A DNA stretch of 60,000 nucleotides from the NCBI GenBank assembly GCA_914767715.1, contig OU612066.1:2177001-2237000 (forward strand). The letters are read 5' to 3'. The notes under the pieces are model-generated. The model was given only the letters and a program-made list of their open reading frames with translations. It did not search any database and was not told where the DNA came from. Shown piece after piece: positions 1-22,683 of this stretch. The translations under genes and the position numbers were made by a program. Every line of letters begins with the position of its first letter. Position 1 is the stretch's first letter. Source of the DNA: Membranipora membranacea. Its lineage: Eukaryota > Bryozoa > Gymnolaemata > Cheilostomatida > Membraniporidae.

Positions 1-1121
1 GTGAGGAGATAGCTGCCGGCCTATGATAGATTTTATTGGGAAACAATCAACTCATAATACAAAAGAGAATATTTCAACTGAAATGCTGACATTCATGTTT
101 GCTTTATCAACATCTTTTTCTTATCAAAACAAAACACCCAAAATCCTTTCAGCAGTAACTGACTATAGTAAGCCTATGTGTTGTGCAGATTTTTTTGCAT
201 TCCAGCCATTGGCCCGCCAACTCTTATCTTGCACGATTAATACACTGTGACAACTTGTAAAATTTGAATTTGCTTGTGTTGAGATAAGAAGGCTAATTTG
301 ACAATACTGCCGCATTAACTATTAGTACGAAGTGCCGGGAGTGTGTCATTACTGAATAAAAAAGTGACAGTACTGTCCTCTAAAAACTGCGTAATATCAC
401 GCAGTAAGGATATATGCTAACACTGTGATAACAACACGTTCATCGCCACTCATCAACTCAAGTATATACATAAACAACTTAGCAAAAAAGTAGATCACAT
501 TGAACTGGACATGAATAGGGTGAAAATCGATTGAGAGCATTAAGGATTTCAAAAGAGTAATTTTGTAACATCTTTTCACAAAACAAAGCGTGTTGTTGCA
601 CACTTTTTATGAAATAAAAGAAATCACTACTCAGAGCTTTGAGCGCAGTGGATTGGGTTATATTGACTGAATACATTATAGGTAGAGACCTAATCGGAGT
701 GCTTCAGCATGGCCGAGCTTATGATAGAGAAGTGGAGAGCACTATCTAAAGGTCACAACATGTCACACATAACTTAGCTGGCTGCACTAGAGGTGACACC
801 TCCAATATTGAATAACAGACAGCTTTTTTACAATCATCCAAATTCAAATGGATACTAGGCAGGGACCAATTTCTACCACAAGTATTGCAGTTCACGTTGA
901 TAGCACAAAAAATGAGCTATCATATGAGCAAAGATGGAGCATATCATCTACAACCAAGCAAAAGCTAGGCCAAGCTTACGTGAAGTTTGAGTTGGCCACC
1001 AGCATCTACCCATCACTAGCATCATATCCAACCCTCATAATTTCCAACAGCCGAAACGCTGCCTGGATAGGCTGCCGCGTAAAGTCTGACCTATAAACGG
1101 ACAACTCTTAGGAGGCCTTAC
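1..1121. other. Probable intron of the FERM gene
   Basis: No convincing exon was found apart from a possible splice acceptor just before position 12 on the minus strand. Short open frames here, for example 23-250 and 848-1096 on plus, have no recognisable domain and low-complexity composition. Confidence 0.5.
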
Positions 1122-4100
1122 CTTGTGAGGTCTTCATTTAGATTCTCAGGAACTGGCGGATAGAACTTGAGCTCAAATGAAAATTCATAAGGCGGCTCTA
1201 CAAGAGAAACAGTAGTTTTATGACGCAGTGTTTGTCATAGTACCCCAGGTACTCATAATAATAACAACAGATACTATAGCCCGACATTCCCAGACAAACG
1301 TTTAAAAACGACCCGTTTGAGATTTGATAAGGGGTATTGGATATTTCTGAGCTAGCCATGACACAACCAAAGGCTTCAGAGTGAGATTATATCCAATATT
1401 CAGCGACAGGCTTCACAATAAGTACATACATTACGGTATAGAGGACAATATCCACTTATGCACAAAATAATAACATACTACAGTAATAGTCTCTCTCATA
1501 TAGAGTAAGAGCGGGCTAATCTTTATCTGACATATAGTCAGTAATTACTCAAACTTTCATATCAACAGTCATGATCTCATATTTTCTTAGAGTGTAACAG
1601 ACCCTCTACTATGACTAGTATTATCCACTGTGTCGGGTACATTGACAGTACAGGTAACATAGTGACATACATGAGAGAGACTGAGAGACTGTAATCCTAG
1701 TTTGACATTATGTCTGAATACAAGCTATTTGAACTTTTAATGACTATTTAAGTGTATGTAGGAAGAGAACAGGAAACAATGTTTGAGGTTGCGTTTAACA
1801 AGTAAGATTTTGTACTGCAAGATTTATTCAAGGAGTTTGTAACTCCCTGATTTATTCCTCTGTCACATTATTCACGCTCCAAAAGATTGAGACAAAAAAA
1901 TGTCAGTATACAGCTGCATGATCAATCACTTATTTTGTTGCTTCATCTTGAATTATCAAAAAAAAGAGGTGACGGTGGGGGGGACTTACTTTGCAGACCT
2001 TCCATCTGCTTATCCACTCTTTTATCCATATCCAGCCATCTCTACAAGAGAGAAATAAGAGATAAGTAAGTAACTATGTACAGCATTTTATGATAGAGTG
2101 GCCTGAGGGTAAGTATAATACTCTTTCTGGGTTGGACTTTGAAGCTCAGAGTATTCAACGCATAATGGCCTGCCAAACACACAGATCAGTCAGTTCATTT
2201 TTTAAAAGTAACTGTCATTCCGACTCATAACATCAATAAAATACACATAGAGCCGGAGACAGACACAAAAAAAGCCTGTACAATATCTCACAGACTAGTA
2301 TGTGCACAAGAGCTAATGCTTGTTTTAGTTGAGTATGGTTTTTATGGTCCTTATCAGTATTGGGTTTCAATTAGCCTTGTTTCCATGTGGCTGTGCACAG
2401 CGTTATGTAAACATGAGTCTCAGAGTCATAGTACTTATCTACAAAACCCACACTAGCCGGCCTAATATTATGCAAGCTAGAGCCTATCTATGACAATGAT
2501 CACAGTTTATTGCTTTTGTAGTGTTAAATACCTATTGCAGCCACATTGCACATCCCAAATAAATGCTCATGACAGCCGGTTTAGTGTTGGTAAATGGCCT
2601 GAGTCAAGGTTCTGAGCATTCAGAGTCAATATACCCTCAATCACAATCATCACGAGTAACACAACTGTGTTATGTTCGGCGAGTCAAGTCTTTAGCACAC
2701 AGTGGTACTTTTTGAAATGCCTCTTAGTCTCTGTCACCCAAACAGACTGAAAATTATCGCTCAATGAGACAGAGCAGTTTAATATAACCTAACATGCACT
2801 AAGAGGTTAGAGGATATAAGATGGGCGAGGGCGACATACTCTGATGTTGTATTTAGCATCTTTATGTGATATACTGAAGTAGTCAGCTTCCTCACTGAGC
2901 TGTAGCTTATCCTTCACAGCATCAAATAAATCCTTCCCTGAAGCACCTTTCTGTAACAACAAAATATCATCACAATAAATACAGAGTAGTGTAGGGAGGG
3001 GAGACCCTGGAAAATCTGTCTGAGTGCTCATACTAAGACCGGATATCACTAACACTTATTGTAATGAGTAACGTTATCCACACTCTGACTCTCCCGGTCT
3101 CACAGATTTACCATCCCTGGAACTAACTGCTCTCACAGTGTCAATGTGTCAGAGAGATTTCCAACATAATAACCCATTAGCATAACTGAGGGAGATTTTA
3201 TGGAAATAACTAAACCCCAAATTAGCATGTTGGGTCTGTGAAATACGCAGTCCATACAAACATGTATAAGGTTCGATAGCTCGCTGAGTGGGGCAAAAGT
3301 GCAAACAAACAGGAATAAAAGCCATAAAATGCCCTGCTGTGTGTCATGTTTGGTCTCAATAATCTGCTTTTCAAGCTAATACAATACAGTCATCTCCTAT
3401 CAATGAGCAATGATTCTAAACAGCATAATAACCACATTCCAATGACTTCTTTAGAAAAAAAAGTGCCAAAGTAAACTTTTGGTAATTGTCAGTTATGCGG
3501 CAGCCTACTTTCTCTGCAACTAAATGCGGCTAGGATTTGATAAGAAATCGTTGCTCCAAACCTTGGAATGATGGACTGCAAAGCACTTCACGTATAAATA
3601 CTGAAGCGAATGCAGGAATAATAATTCTGTTGGCGACCACCAAGTAAAAAAACATGGTAGACCCAAATATCTACTTGAAGGTCCCCCACAGAGTGATGGG
3701 CAACCATGGAACCTCAACAAACTGGTAATGTGTGATGATCACTGAACCAGCTCTATGTCTATTATTGGCAGATTATATATTAGACTAGGGTGCCAAATCT
3801 ACATACATTAGACGTATTGCCACCTAGCAGAAATTTGACAGGTTACTCTGATGGATTTCGATGTCACTGTCTCACTGATTGGGCAGGTGCTTGGAGTTAC
3901 CAATGTAGTTATGTATGCAGAGACTTCTGGAGTGATAGGTCAACTTATGAGGGACCATCACACTGGGCATATTAAAGGATCTGGCCTATCGTAACTCAAG
4001 TCAGAGGTGGTGGCCCAGATCACATCGGAGCTCAAAAGTAAACATAACAAAAAATAACACAGCAATAAGGTATCAATCCGGACAAGAAGAATTTCACTCA

Positions 4101-4155
4101 CCGCGAGTTCTGTCTCAAACTTTTCATCATCCAGTAGGTTGACTATACACTTCAT
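1122..4155 (-). CDS. FERM-domain protein, protein 4.1-like (5' part only)
   Basis: Four coding exons on the minus strand join in frame: 4155-4102, 2950-2840, 2041-1990 and 1197-1122. Together they read as the F1 lobe and start of F2 of a FERM domain, the module that links membrane protein tails to the cortical actin skeleton. Visible signatures are MKCIVNLLDDEKFE at the start, KGASGKDLFDAV, EEADYFSI, RWLDMDKRVDKQ, and FELKFYPPVPENLNEDLTR at the end. These match protein 4.1 family landmarks (M-C-V-LLDD, KG-LFD-V, DYF, WLD, KFYPPDP, DLTR). Donors are GTGAGT, GTATGT, GTAAGT and GTAAGG. The ATG at 4155 is chosen because protein 4.1 isoforms begin their FERM domain at the same place, but an upstream exon is possible. 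The last 12 bases of the window (12-1, reading Y-L-L) could start the next exon. The rest of the gene lies outside. Exact subfamily (EPB41, FRMD or PTPN type) cannot be decided. Confidence 0.85.
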
Positions 4156-7100
4156 ATTGCTGCTTATTTACAATGGCAGCGAGGATATAATTACAATGTT
4201 AGTTATGAGCGGACACTGCAGCAGAGACAGCAGCTCAGAATGTATGTGATATAGAACTAAAAGCTGAGAGCTTACACACTACGTAGTCTCAGATAGTATT
4301 ATACGACCTCAGCACCTGTCAAAGAAAAACATAAAATCATCATCAACAACCCCAACATGTGAGAAGATGTAACGTCTTGAAGGTCAGCGGACTAGCCCTG
4401 CTTAATTTCTCAGCTTGAAATTAATTGCTGCGTATGGCCAGCATATATTATCATTTATGGTGTTGTCTCAATAAAATGCGAGTGTCAGCCTTGGTTAGAT
4501 CTTGGTGTTAAAGAAGGGTTAAGATACTTTACAGTTGGGGTCAGACTAATGGGTTAGGTTAGGACATCATATCAGATGTATGTCAACAATGTAAGGCCAT
4601 AAGCACGGAGAGTTGCGCTATGTGTGAGAAGTAAAACCTCAACATATCTAGCTAGATAAACTGTGTAATGCTCGAAAATAATCAGCCCAAGTATCTTCCT
4701 GGATGCTGCTAGCAAAAGTGCTAACTATTAACATAGAGGATGAATAACAAAATTCAGAGAATCACTCATAAAAATCATCAGTCTCAAGTTTCACCATAAC
4801 AACTATAACCTAAGAAACAGTTATCCAGTAATATTTATGATCCTATTTCAAGTTAGCCCGTGGCATTCTAACCATAATGACAACACAGATTGCAGACACA
4901 GATAAATAAAAAAATTTAATTGAACCTTCCAATAGCTATAACAAAATAGCTGGTAATATAAATAGCAGCTCGCTCTCGTACCCTACACTCTTCAGTTTGG
5001 GTTTGGGTCTAACTAGAGAAGAATGATGGACTGTTAGGGTCCTAACTGGTTTATTGGATTTGGGATTTGATATTTTATTAAGCTAATCATGAACTGGCTG
5101 TATTCAGTAAAAATTAACTTAAAGAAAGCGTAATTTTCACCAATCAATAATTTAAGTCCCAAAGGTGAGCTATGATAGGGTAGAGGGTCAAAGCTGTCAG
5201 CAGCACTCGAGAAAAATCCTCAACACTACTCTAACCTCCTTACACTGCAACAACAATCACTGCCTCATGTTATAGTAAACTGTATCTGAGTGACCTATTT
5301 AGTCTTACGTAGCTGAGCTGGAAATTCTATAATTTGTTGAAAAATGATTGCAGCAGTGTAGCATGGAATGTGATTCATACTGTGATATCGGATATATAAA
5401 AGAAGGTGATAGACATGTACATACAAAGGAACACTAACAGCTATCGTCAAGTAACTCAGGTGTTACGGTTTATATATTGCACAACAAGAGTCATTAAAGA
5501 CCTGAGTCATCCGATTAGTAATCAAAGAGTGATTGATTTGAGTGGAGGAGTTGATAAAATGTCCGTTTAATGTCTTCACCTATTTATGAAATACAAACAA
5601 ACTCCAAGATGTATAGTCGGCGACATTTCCACCCAACCTCACCGTCGTCTAGTCTTATCGATCCTTAAACTGTACATTTTCTAAAGTCAGAAACATCCAA
5701 TCAGGAGTGATCTTTTGCTAAAAACTCCCTATATAAACTACTTATTTCCTTACTTATTTAGTTATTTTGGGCATAAGAAATGAAGAAAATCATTTTGGTA
5801 CACCAACAGCTCACACACTGTCTGGGAAGCAATATAGCCTACTAAAGATCGCTACTACATTTGTCTGATTCAAAATGATGTTGTTAAAGCCTGTACTACT
5901 GGGCCTAAAGCACAGTATCCACAGATAGGTAATGCGAAACATCCATATCTAGTTTAAATTAATCATACCATCTATCTTCAAACCATCTATCAATCACATC
6001 ACTTCTGACATACTATTGGAAATTGGAAGCTGTAGGCCTATAGATAGTGCACGTTTGAATTTTTTTTTATCAATTTACGAATGACTGGAGCTCCTACAGC
6101 GTATTCATCATCGCCGTAATCATACTATGGTCCTTACCTGCTTATAATGTGTAGCATATAATGATGCGGTGTGCCCTCTTCTATAGATTGAAATTCTTGT
6201 TTCGGTCTCTCTTTTTGATTATTGTTGAGTGGACAGCAATTTTAATCCAGCAAGGTAAGCTACAAACAGTAAAAGAATACAACATTTTCAGCTGTAGTAT
6301 CCCTGAGCTGGCTTCAACTTCAACAACAAATGTTTAAACAACACCTTAGTCCAAAGCTTTTCCTTGGACAAACTGACTGTCCTGTCAACAGAAAAATAAA
6401 ATTTCTCTACAGAGAGGTGAGGTCATCTATATGTCGCCTGTCGGCGTCTTTCCAAATTACTGGCAACATAAACTCACATACCACAGGTAGATATGTCCAA
6501 AGCACTTTTATGAAATTCCTAGTAATTAGTTAGTTTATCAAAGGTACAATGTTATCATTGGATAGTTCAGTGGTTGATATGATTACAGCCTTCTTCAGTC
6601 ACATCAGTGTGTGATGAGAAGTCAAATAGAACCCTGATATCTATCTATAATATACATACATATGTCTAGGCCTATCTATATATATTATCAAGTGTGATAC
6701 ATTCAAATTTATTGCCTACTAAATCAGAAAAAAAGAACACTCACACAACTTTGCTCACAGTCATACACTCACTCACACTCACAGTCTCTAACACTAACAG
6801 AAAGTTACTCTCCCTCTCACTCTCTCTCTTCTGCCTGTCTTCCTTATTTTTCTATAAATTAATAACATTAACAACAACAAATCTCCTTGACCCAGTAAGG
6901 AACTAAGATTGTAGGACATGTAGTAAAACACGATCCTTTCCATTCAATGACTTATCATTATTAATTCATCAATTAGTAACAATAAAATTACTCACCACAA
7001 TTCTGTAACTCCATGCACATTTTCTTCGAAGGTGTGACTCACTCACTCACTGATACAATGATAGTCTATAGCCTAGTTTAACTATTTCCTAGTCAAGGTC

Positions 7101-7661
7101 AATAAATCTAAAAAAGGAAAGATGAAGTAACTCCAAGGTGAAATGAGTGAGGATCAAAATATTGACATTTATAGTTTACTCTCTGTCTTTTGTGGCAGAA
7201 GGCCGCAGTTCAAAACTAGCATTGGACCTATGTGACAATATTGAGTTTGGTTGCTGACCTAATAATAACTATGTAAGAGGACAGAGTGCAAGATTAATAT
7301 TTTTGAAGTAAAAGCTGTGGGGAGTGAAAAATTTTAGCAAGGGATGTGAATACTTAGAATTTTGTTTCCTTTCCACACTTAATAATACTTTTTTTGATAA
7401 GCTCTACTGTGGATGAATAACACAAAGGTCAAGGAAACATATAGACCTAATTAACATTATCGGTAGAAATCGGTTTCCGGGATCATTGATATCGGTTTTG
7501 TGCTTATATTTTGGAGACTTTTAACAGCTATCGGTTGCCAACAAAGCTGCTTGTAGTGATTAAATGAAGAAGAAAATAAGAATAGCACTCAATTGAATGA
7601 GACTTCATTTGGTCTAACTGAAACTAGCTAGAAGGTTGCTCCAGAACCCAACAGATTCAAT
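4156..7661. other. Intergenic region between divergent FERM and PAPSS genes
   Basis: This 3.5 kb AT-rich stretch separates two genes transcribed away from each other, so it should contain both promoters and any non-coding first exons. I see no coding exon, RNA gene or strong repeat. CA/CT-rich low-complexity sequence occurs around 6730-6850 (runs of CTCACA and CTCTCT). Confidence 0.6.
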
Positions 7662-16411
<8,750 letters not shown>

Positions 16412-17707
16412 CTCTACCAATCCCGAACCTACACCACGAGAAGTGTCACGGCTTCCTCCCCAGTAATCTCTAATGAGAATTTATGCAAGTTAATCTTTAT
16501 CTGGTCAATGAGATAGCGTCTTAATTTATGATTGTTCTATGTCGAAACAATGAAGGGCCAACAAACCAATCAGTTGATAGAAAGTAAAATTCGTAACGGT
16601 ACTATATTTATTTTAACCGATTCTGACCAAGAATATACACCGGTTTTCATGTTTATTATTGTGATTCAAGTTAATGATGGTGGTGGGAATTTTAATTAAC
16701 TATCATATATGTACCAAATAATGACTCCTTTACATAAGCTTCATGTGCTGCAAAAATGTTTCTTTAAACATCTGCAGGTTGGGCAGTGCTAATGAAATTG
16801 CATAATTGTCCAGTTTTGGTATTTTTATCAATGCGATGATCATGGCTGAATGAAATTGAATGTGGTTTTCTAACATATCAGTGTAATTGATAATGGTAGA
16901 ATTATTTACAAAGCATAATAATCTACTAACATTTTGTTGGCACGAGGCTTTTACTTTATCTCCCTGTCTACATAAGGCTGTACTGTTTTCTCTTTCTTTT
17001 AGTGCTTTTTGGCACCTTATATATTCTGTGAATACCTTGTGTGGTGGCATTTTGTGACTAACAATAACATGTCATGTTCCTTTTTCGCTGTTCAATAAAT
17101 GCAAAGTATGATACAGAAAATCCCCCAAAAAAGCTTTCATTTTCATCGCATTAAAATTGTAGGGAACAATTGTGATATTGTTATAGATAGAAGTGGCTGT
17201 TATTTATTCTATCATTGCACTCTGGCTATCAACTGCTCAATAACCATTTCAAAACTCAATCTTGTCCAGCAGAATCAGTGTGCTGTGGTGTATGCTTGTT
17301 CAACTGATTCATTTTTGTAGGCAACTCTGTGCTTGGCCACAATCATAAACGGAAATAAGAATAAACTAAATATATATCCTGGTCAATTGAAAAATATAGG
17401 AAGAAGCCAGTATGATGGCTCTCTTCAGTTGGATGAGATTGCAATGAAAACCATTATAATGCAGCAAGGAGGTACAAACTCCCTTACTACCTTACAAGTT
17501 CAAAACTACCAGTGACAAGGTATACTTAAGTAATAGGAGTTGCCTTCCCTTTGTTTGACATTTCACAGCGAATCCAGTTTCATTTAAGTCAGCAGGAAGT
17601 GACATAATAACCTGGTCTTGTTGCCATAGAAACTTTATGCTGGAGAAGTGTGTGAGCTCCTGTAAGAGTGCTGTTTGATATCTAAACCAAAACCACATCA
17701 TCTAATC
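16412..17707. other. PAPSS 3' UTR and promoter region of the DUF4476 gene
   Basis: The nearest canonical AATAAA after the PAPSS stop is at 17094-17099, which would give a 3' UTR of about 0.7 kb. The remainder up to 17707 should carry the next gene's promoter. No further coding exon is evident. Confidence 0.5.
17094..17099 (+). terminator. Poly(A) signal, probably of PAPSS
   Basis: Canonical AATAAA on the sense strand, about 680 nt after the PAPSS stop codon. No earlier canonical signal was seen between stop and this site. Confidence 0.45.
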
Positions 17708-20700
17708 ATGGCAAAGGAGCCACAGAACCAAAGAGGGTTTGATACTCTAATCCAGAGACTGAAAGAGGTAAGTGCACCTCCATGGTATATGCTACACTAC
17801 AATTACATAATGGCAAAATTACTTCATCAAAATACTTGCAAGGAACTGAATCTGTGGGGTTGAGGGAAGCATGGATTAAACAAGGATTTTCCTGTTAATA
17901 TGCTTATGGTCAAACAAGAGCTCTGGTGTGGTTTTAAATGACAGTTATATTTTATTACATGAATAAAGGCTGTAGAAAATCATTATCATCAGGTCATGTA
18001 TTATCACTTTTAGGTGATGTGCTCGAAATGTTTTTAGGTGCGATAAAATCCAAAAGTATCGGCCAGCCGCCGGCAGTCATTGGCAGTAACAAGATATTTT
18101 CTCTCCATCAGATAATTAACTACTGTTTGTACTAGTTTCTTTCATGGGGTATGCGTAGTTAAGTCACTGCACTCCACTATCGACCACCATGAGAGTCGAA
18201 AACTAAATGACGCCACCACCGAAAAGCATCATTGATACTTAATGCTTCACAACATTTGATCATTGTTCTATGTTTTTTTTTACGGAATGAAGGTAATCAT
18301 AGAAAATAATGGTATGAAAGTTTATTTTTCCATAAATTAATCCGAACAGCAACAGAGTTTTTTTTTTCTATAATTGATAAGTAACAAAATATAGCCTCAC
18401 TGCATCATCTCTCTGCTCAGAAATACGTCACAAAACATCTAATTTTTTTACAGGAGACAACTTCAGTAAGGAGGAAAATAGAGATATTGTTTGATTCCAG
18501 GGGCTTCTTCAGTGCAACACAGGTAGCTTATATGATCATTATAAACATATTATGTTGTATATTACTATATATATAACTATCAAATACCTTTTTCTGCATC
18601 AGACAATTGAGATTGCATGTCATTGGTGTAAATTTCAAGCCAATTACGGTGAACATTAGACAAAGAAAGAGTAATACTAACATTATGCACTCTGCCTGCA
18701 GGATAGCCTTGTGACATAGTTTATCTCTGCAGCACAGCAGTGGTGGCGCTGCCTTCCATCAAGAAAGGCAACTCCCAGGGTTCAAGGTTATGAGATATCA
18801 AAACCAGTGTTGGCCAGTGTTCCATTAAGGCCCAAATTTTCCTAAATTATGGGTTTCCATTGTTTTCCTAATTTTGGTACTCAGACTAGGTGAATTAGTT
18901 CAAGCCCTATGCTGCAGAGACGAACGTATGCCTCAACAGTTCGCACATGCGCAGAGTGAACATTATGCCTTCTTCTATAGGCAAATTACCGAGATGTAAC
19001 AAATCACAACTGTTCTTGTCATTTCTTTTTTTGGCCTGGATATCAAATTTGAGCTGCCTATATTAAATTACGTTTATATATGGTAAGGCAAAACATCACA
19101 CAATTATTTCGTTGACCTGATTGCTTATACGATTATTTTTTATTTCAGGCAGCACAAGTATTGCAGCACATTGCAGCTCCTTCAGATAAAGTCAAGACCA
19201 TTAAAATCATGGAGCCTGTGAGTAAAAGACCAGTTATAAAGTTTAAAACAACAAAGATAATCTCAGTGTGCAAATAAAAGATTGAATTTCAAAGGGTTTA
19301 AAATAAAAGAAAGTGTTGACATAGCTTTTAATTCTTGAAACTGTGGGTGCATGATAGTATTTTCTTACAGAGAAATTGCATTGAATATCTTTAGCTGTTA
19401 GATCCAAATACAATGTATGCTGACTTGATAGAAGTTTCAATGCTCTCGATAAAAAAATCATTTATATATGTGAAGCCTCTGATGTCAGTATTTCAAAAAG
19501 TCCACTGATAGAGCAGTATACGAGTTTGTAAGCATAATCTGGCAGGAACTCGGGTTATGCAGGATATTGCCACATCAAAAGTTTTTGCATGGATATGTTA
19601 TGTTATGTGTCCAGATAAAATATGACATGATTCACAGGTTTCAATGCATTTTTTCAGAGGCTGTGCAGAATGAGTTGTGATGATGCCAGGACTGTTATTG
19701 ATGCAGTCAGTATTCACAATGACAAACTGGTCGTTCTCGATTGTATAAAGAGGTAAGTTTAACCTGTAACCTACCAAATTCATTAGGTACATACAGGATA
19801 CAAAGATTTTCCACCAAAACCATGTGGAGTGTTAAAAGTTATATAGAGGTAGTGCACTATTACACCCTATAAATGTAAGACCTGTGGGCAGGTTCCAAAC
19901 ACTCTACAATTTTCCAAATGCCTTCAATAGCTTGTTGAAATTTATTTCACGTGTTTTGGCACGGCACCTCATTGCCTAAATTATGATATTTTTTTTCACA
20001 GAGCTTTGGTAGACTGTAACACAAAACTTGGAAAGGAGTATATTTTAAGCTGCTTTGCATATGAGGAGGACAAAGTGAAGGCGCTCAGGATTCTCTCAAC
20101 GGTGAGAAAAGTTTCAACTCATGATAATAATGTGTACATCAGGCAATCTAGTAGTCTCTGGAGTTATTGCTGGAAGCAGAGAAAAATTGCCACACTTATA
20201 CATTGTATTCAGTATTTGCTGCATAATATGTTTTTCCCCTGAATATTATTAATTTGTTGCAACAATCACGTAACAATTGTTCTTATTGTGAATACACTAA
20301 ACTGTCTATTGTTATTTAATACAGGTACGTTATGATGTGTACGACGCCTTGGCAGCAGGAGGTCACCAGGGTTATGCTGCCGTAGGCGGACTATTCACAC
20401 AATCTCGCCCACTCGAGGCGCATCTATTCGGACCAATAAATGAACAACTGAAACGTGTACCAGTAAGATTATAGATATAAATCATTTACTTCATTCATTG
20501 TATTGCAAGAACTGTCTCATTTTTGAACAGAAGAATACAACCTGTCAGAATCCTTTTAACAAACAACGACAATTCTATTAATTACATTTACTGTATTTAT
20601 GGCATATTCATGCACAAAGGAATAATAACCTCAAAATTTCCAAACTAAAAGCCTTGAACAATGTTACAATAATTTTCACAGTGGACAGGACAGTCAACAA

Positions 20701-21545
20701 TGATAATGAATTTTTATAGGGACAGGGTGAAATACAGATACCTAAGACGGCGCAGCCAGGAGTTGTTCCCTCCGTATATACCGGGCATCCTTCATATGCT
20801 TATCCTAGAGATAAAACATACGCCCAAGTGAGAGGATACCCAGAGACTGAAGGTTACCCTGAGGTGACAGAGCCGGCAGGTGCCTACCCAGCAGGTGCCC
20901 CTCCACTAAGCACTGTGACAGCTGGAGCTCCTGCCCCCACTGGGTGGCCTGGTCTTGGAATGAGGTGAGACACAATTCATATTAAGGCCTATTATGTTGA
21001 ACAGCCCTAATACAAGATGAAGGCTAAGATCAAAGTGCCACTGCCAATGGCCGATTAGTGCCAGTTCAGTTTTGACAGCTCGCTGCACACCTATGATTAG
21101 GAGGTCCTATATGGCCTCACCTCTAGGATGCATTCTAGTTTTCTAGGATGTATCACATTCTCAGTATGAGGATTAGGGCACCTTGCGTCCCTCTTTAGGG
21201 GCAGCCCAATCTTCTGTTTCTTAGCAAACAGCAAAACCTCAGATGAAGCAGCTGCATTGAGCATCATAAAAATTTCTGCTTTTTTATCCTAATCCTGGTG
21301 CAAATCTTAGCCCTAGAATGCTGCTAAGCATATTGGCTGCCCTTAATTTTTCACTGTTTAACTATCAATAATAATATCAAGTGCAGGTATGGGAGACCCA
21401 CCAGACGACCGTACACGAAACATTTTTGATTTATGATATTTTTAGAGAGCCAAGTTTCCAGAGAGATGTGACTATGAGATTTAATAATGATCCTATGGCG
21501 TCGTACACACGCAGAACTGGACTACTTCAAGTGGATATGCAATAA
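17708..21545 (+). CDS. DUF4476-domain protein with proline/tyrosine-rich tail
   Basis: Eight exons join in frame to 291 residues: 17708-17767, 18454-18522, 19149-19217, 19658-19752, 20002-20101, 20325-20462, 20720-20964, 21446-21545. The N-terminal half reads like the DUF4476 module: a cysteine-containing region with MSCDDARTVIDAV, then LVVLDCIKRALVDCNTK, then FAYEEDKVKALRILST. The middle has a glycine-rich GGHQGYAAVGGLF stretch. The tail from about residue 180 is rich in Pro, Gly and Tyr (GYPETEGYPEVTEPAGAYP) and likely disordered. No signal peptide or membrane helix is seen. DUF4476 proteins have no settled biochemical function, so none is assigned. All eight exons keep phase with consensus GT-AG sites, which supports a real expressed gene. 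The family call rests on remembered motif pattern, not on a search. Confidence 0.8.
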
Positions 21546-22683
21546 GACACTGCTCCTTCATCAAACACCCTTTCTGTGTGAAGAGGACTTTTTTTATCAC
21601 AGTAACTGCTTACCGATGAGCAGTCACTGACAACTGAGAGAAATTGATATGTGTATTGTGGAGGATGAAATACCAGAACTGTGACACTTTGTAGAAAAAA
21701 AATCTTTCTGATCTCGATGACAATACAGTTGGCCAAAACTAGACAAAAAATGTCTAGGCCATTTCTGTCTTTGGAATTATATATTTTCATCGCTATATGT
21801 TCTACACCAATCAACATGGTGGCAATTTATGTCCTATTTGCTCAATGGCTTCTCAGCAAAGCATTAATTATTGATATATTATTTTTGTTTTATGTTCTAT
21901 GTCTTATGACTTACTGAATGTGGTATGACTACTATTAATTTTCACCAAGCAGCTTGTTATGTGGACTTATGTTTATCTCAAACAGCTTCCAATTTTGGCT
22001 CCCAATACTAACAACAACGTATGACAAATCTTCGCTGCTTCTTCATCATAGTTAAAAAGTTATAACCCATGAAAATTTCTCGACTGTTGCTACCCCGGCT
22101 GCACCCACAGTCTGTTGTAAGTTTAGAGTAACTCCTCTGGGGTCGTCCCATATCCCATTTTCCGCACTTTGAAGACACATTTTACATGAACTGCCGCACA
22201 CAGCTTTTGGCACAGAACGTAGTCATGTGCATGAAATTGGCTGGGTGAAAAAAGTATGTGTGCATTTTTTATCTCTCTTTATCTTGGAGAAATTGACATA
22301 CCTGAACTAGGATGAAGCTATAGTATATAGAAACAAGCTATCTAATCATTTCATTGTGTGCTTCATCTGTACAACAATATACTGGCCATCACTAACAACC
22401 ACAAGAGGGTGGCCACACTACCAAGGCACAAAGCTTATAGAAATTATTATTCAATCTATTTTGGAGTTGCGCCCACTCATCAATTTAGCCTCGTTTCCTA
22501 TTGCCTGCTGAAAATTTATCCCCTTGAAAAGTGCTTGAAGCCTCTTTTTCTTCTCATAGCATAAATGCAACTCTAAGGTCAAGGAAAAAGGAAGGAGGAG
22601 TCTGGAAAAAAAATCATCACCACTCAACGTTCAGTTCACACTGAAAATATTGATTGAAAATTAACATTGCTCTACCAGAAACA
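21546..22683. other. Intergenic: DUF4476 3' flank and AAGAB upstream region
   Basis: About 1.1 kb between two same-strand genes. Several short open frames are present but none has recognisable sequence or splice support. No canonical AATAAA close to the DUF4476 stop was identified. Confidence 0.5.
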
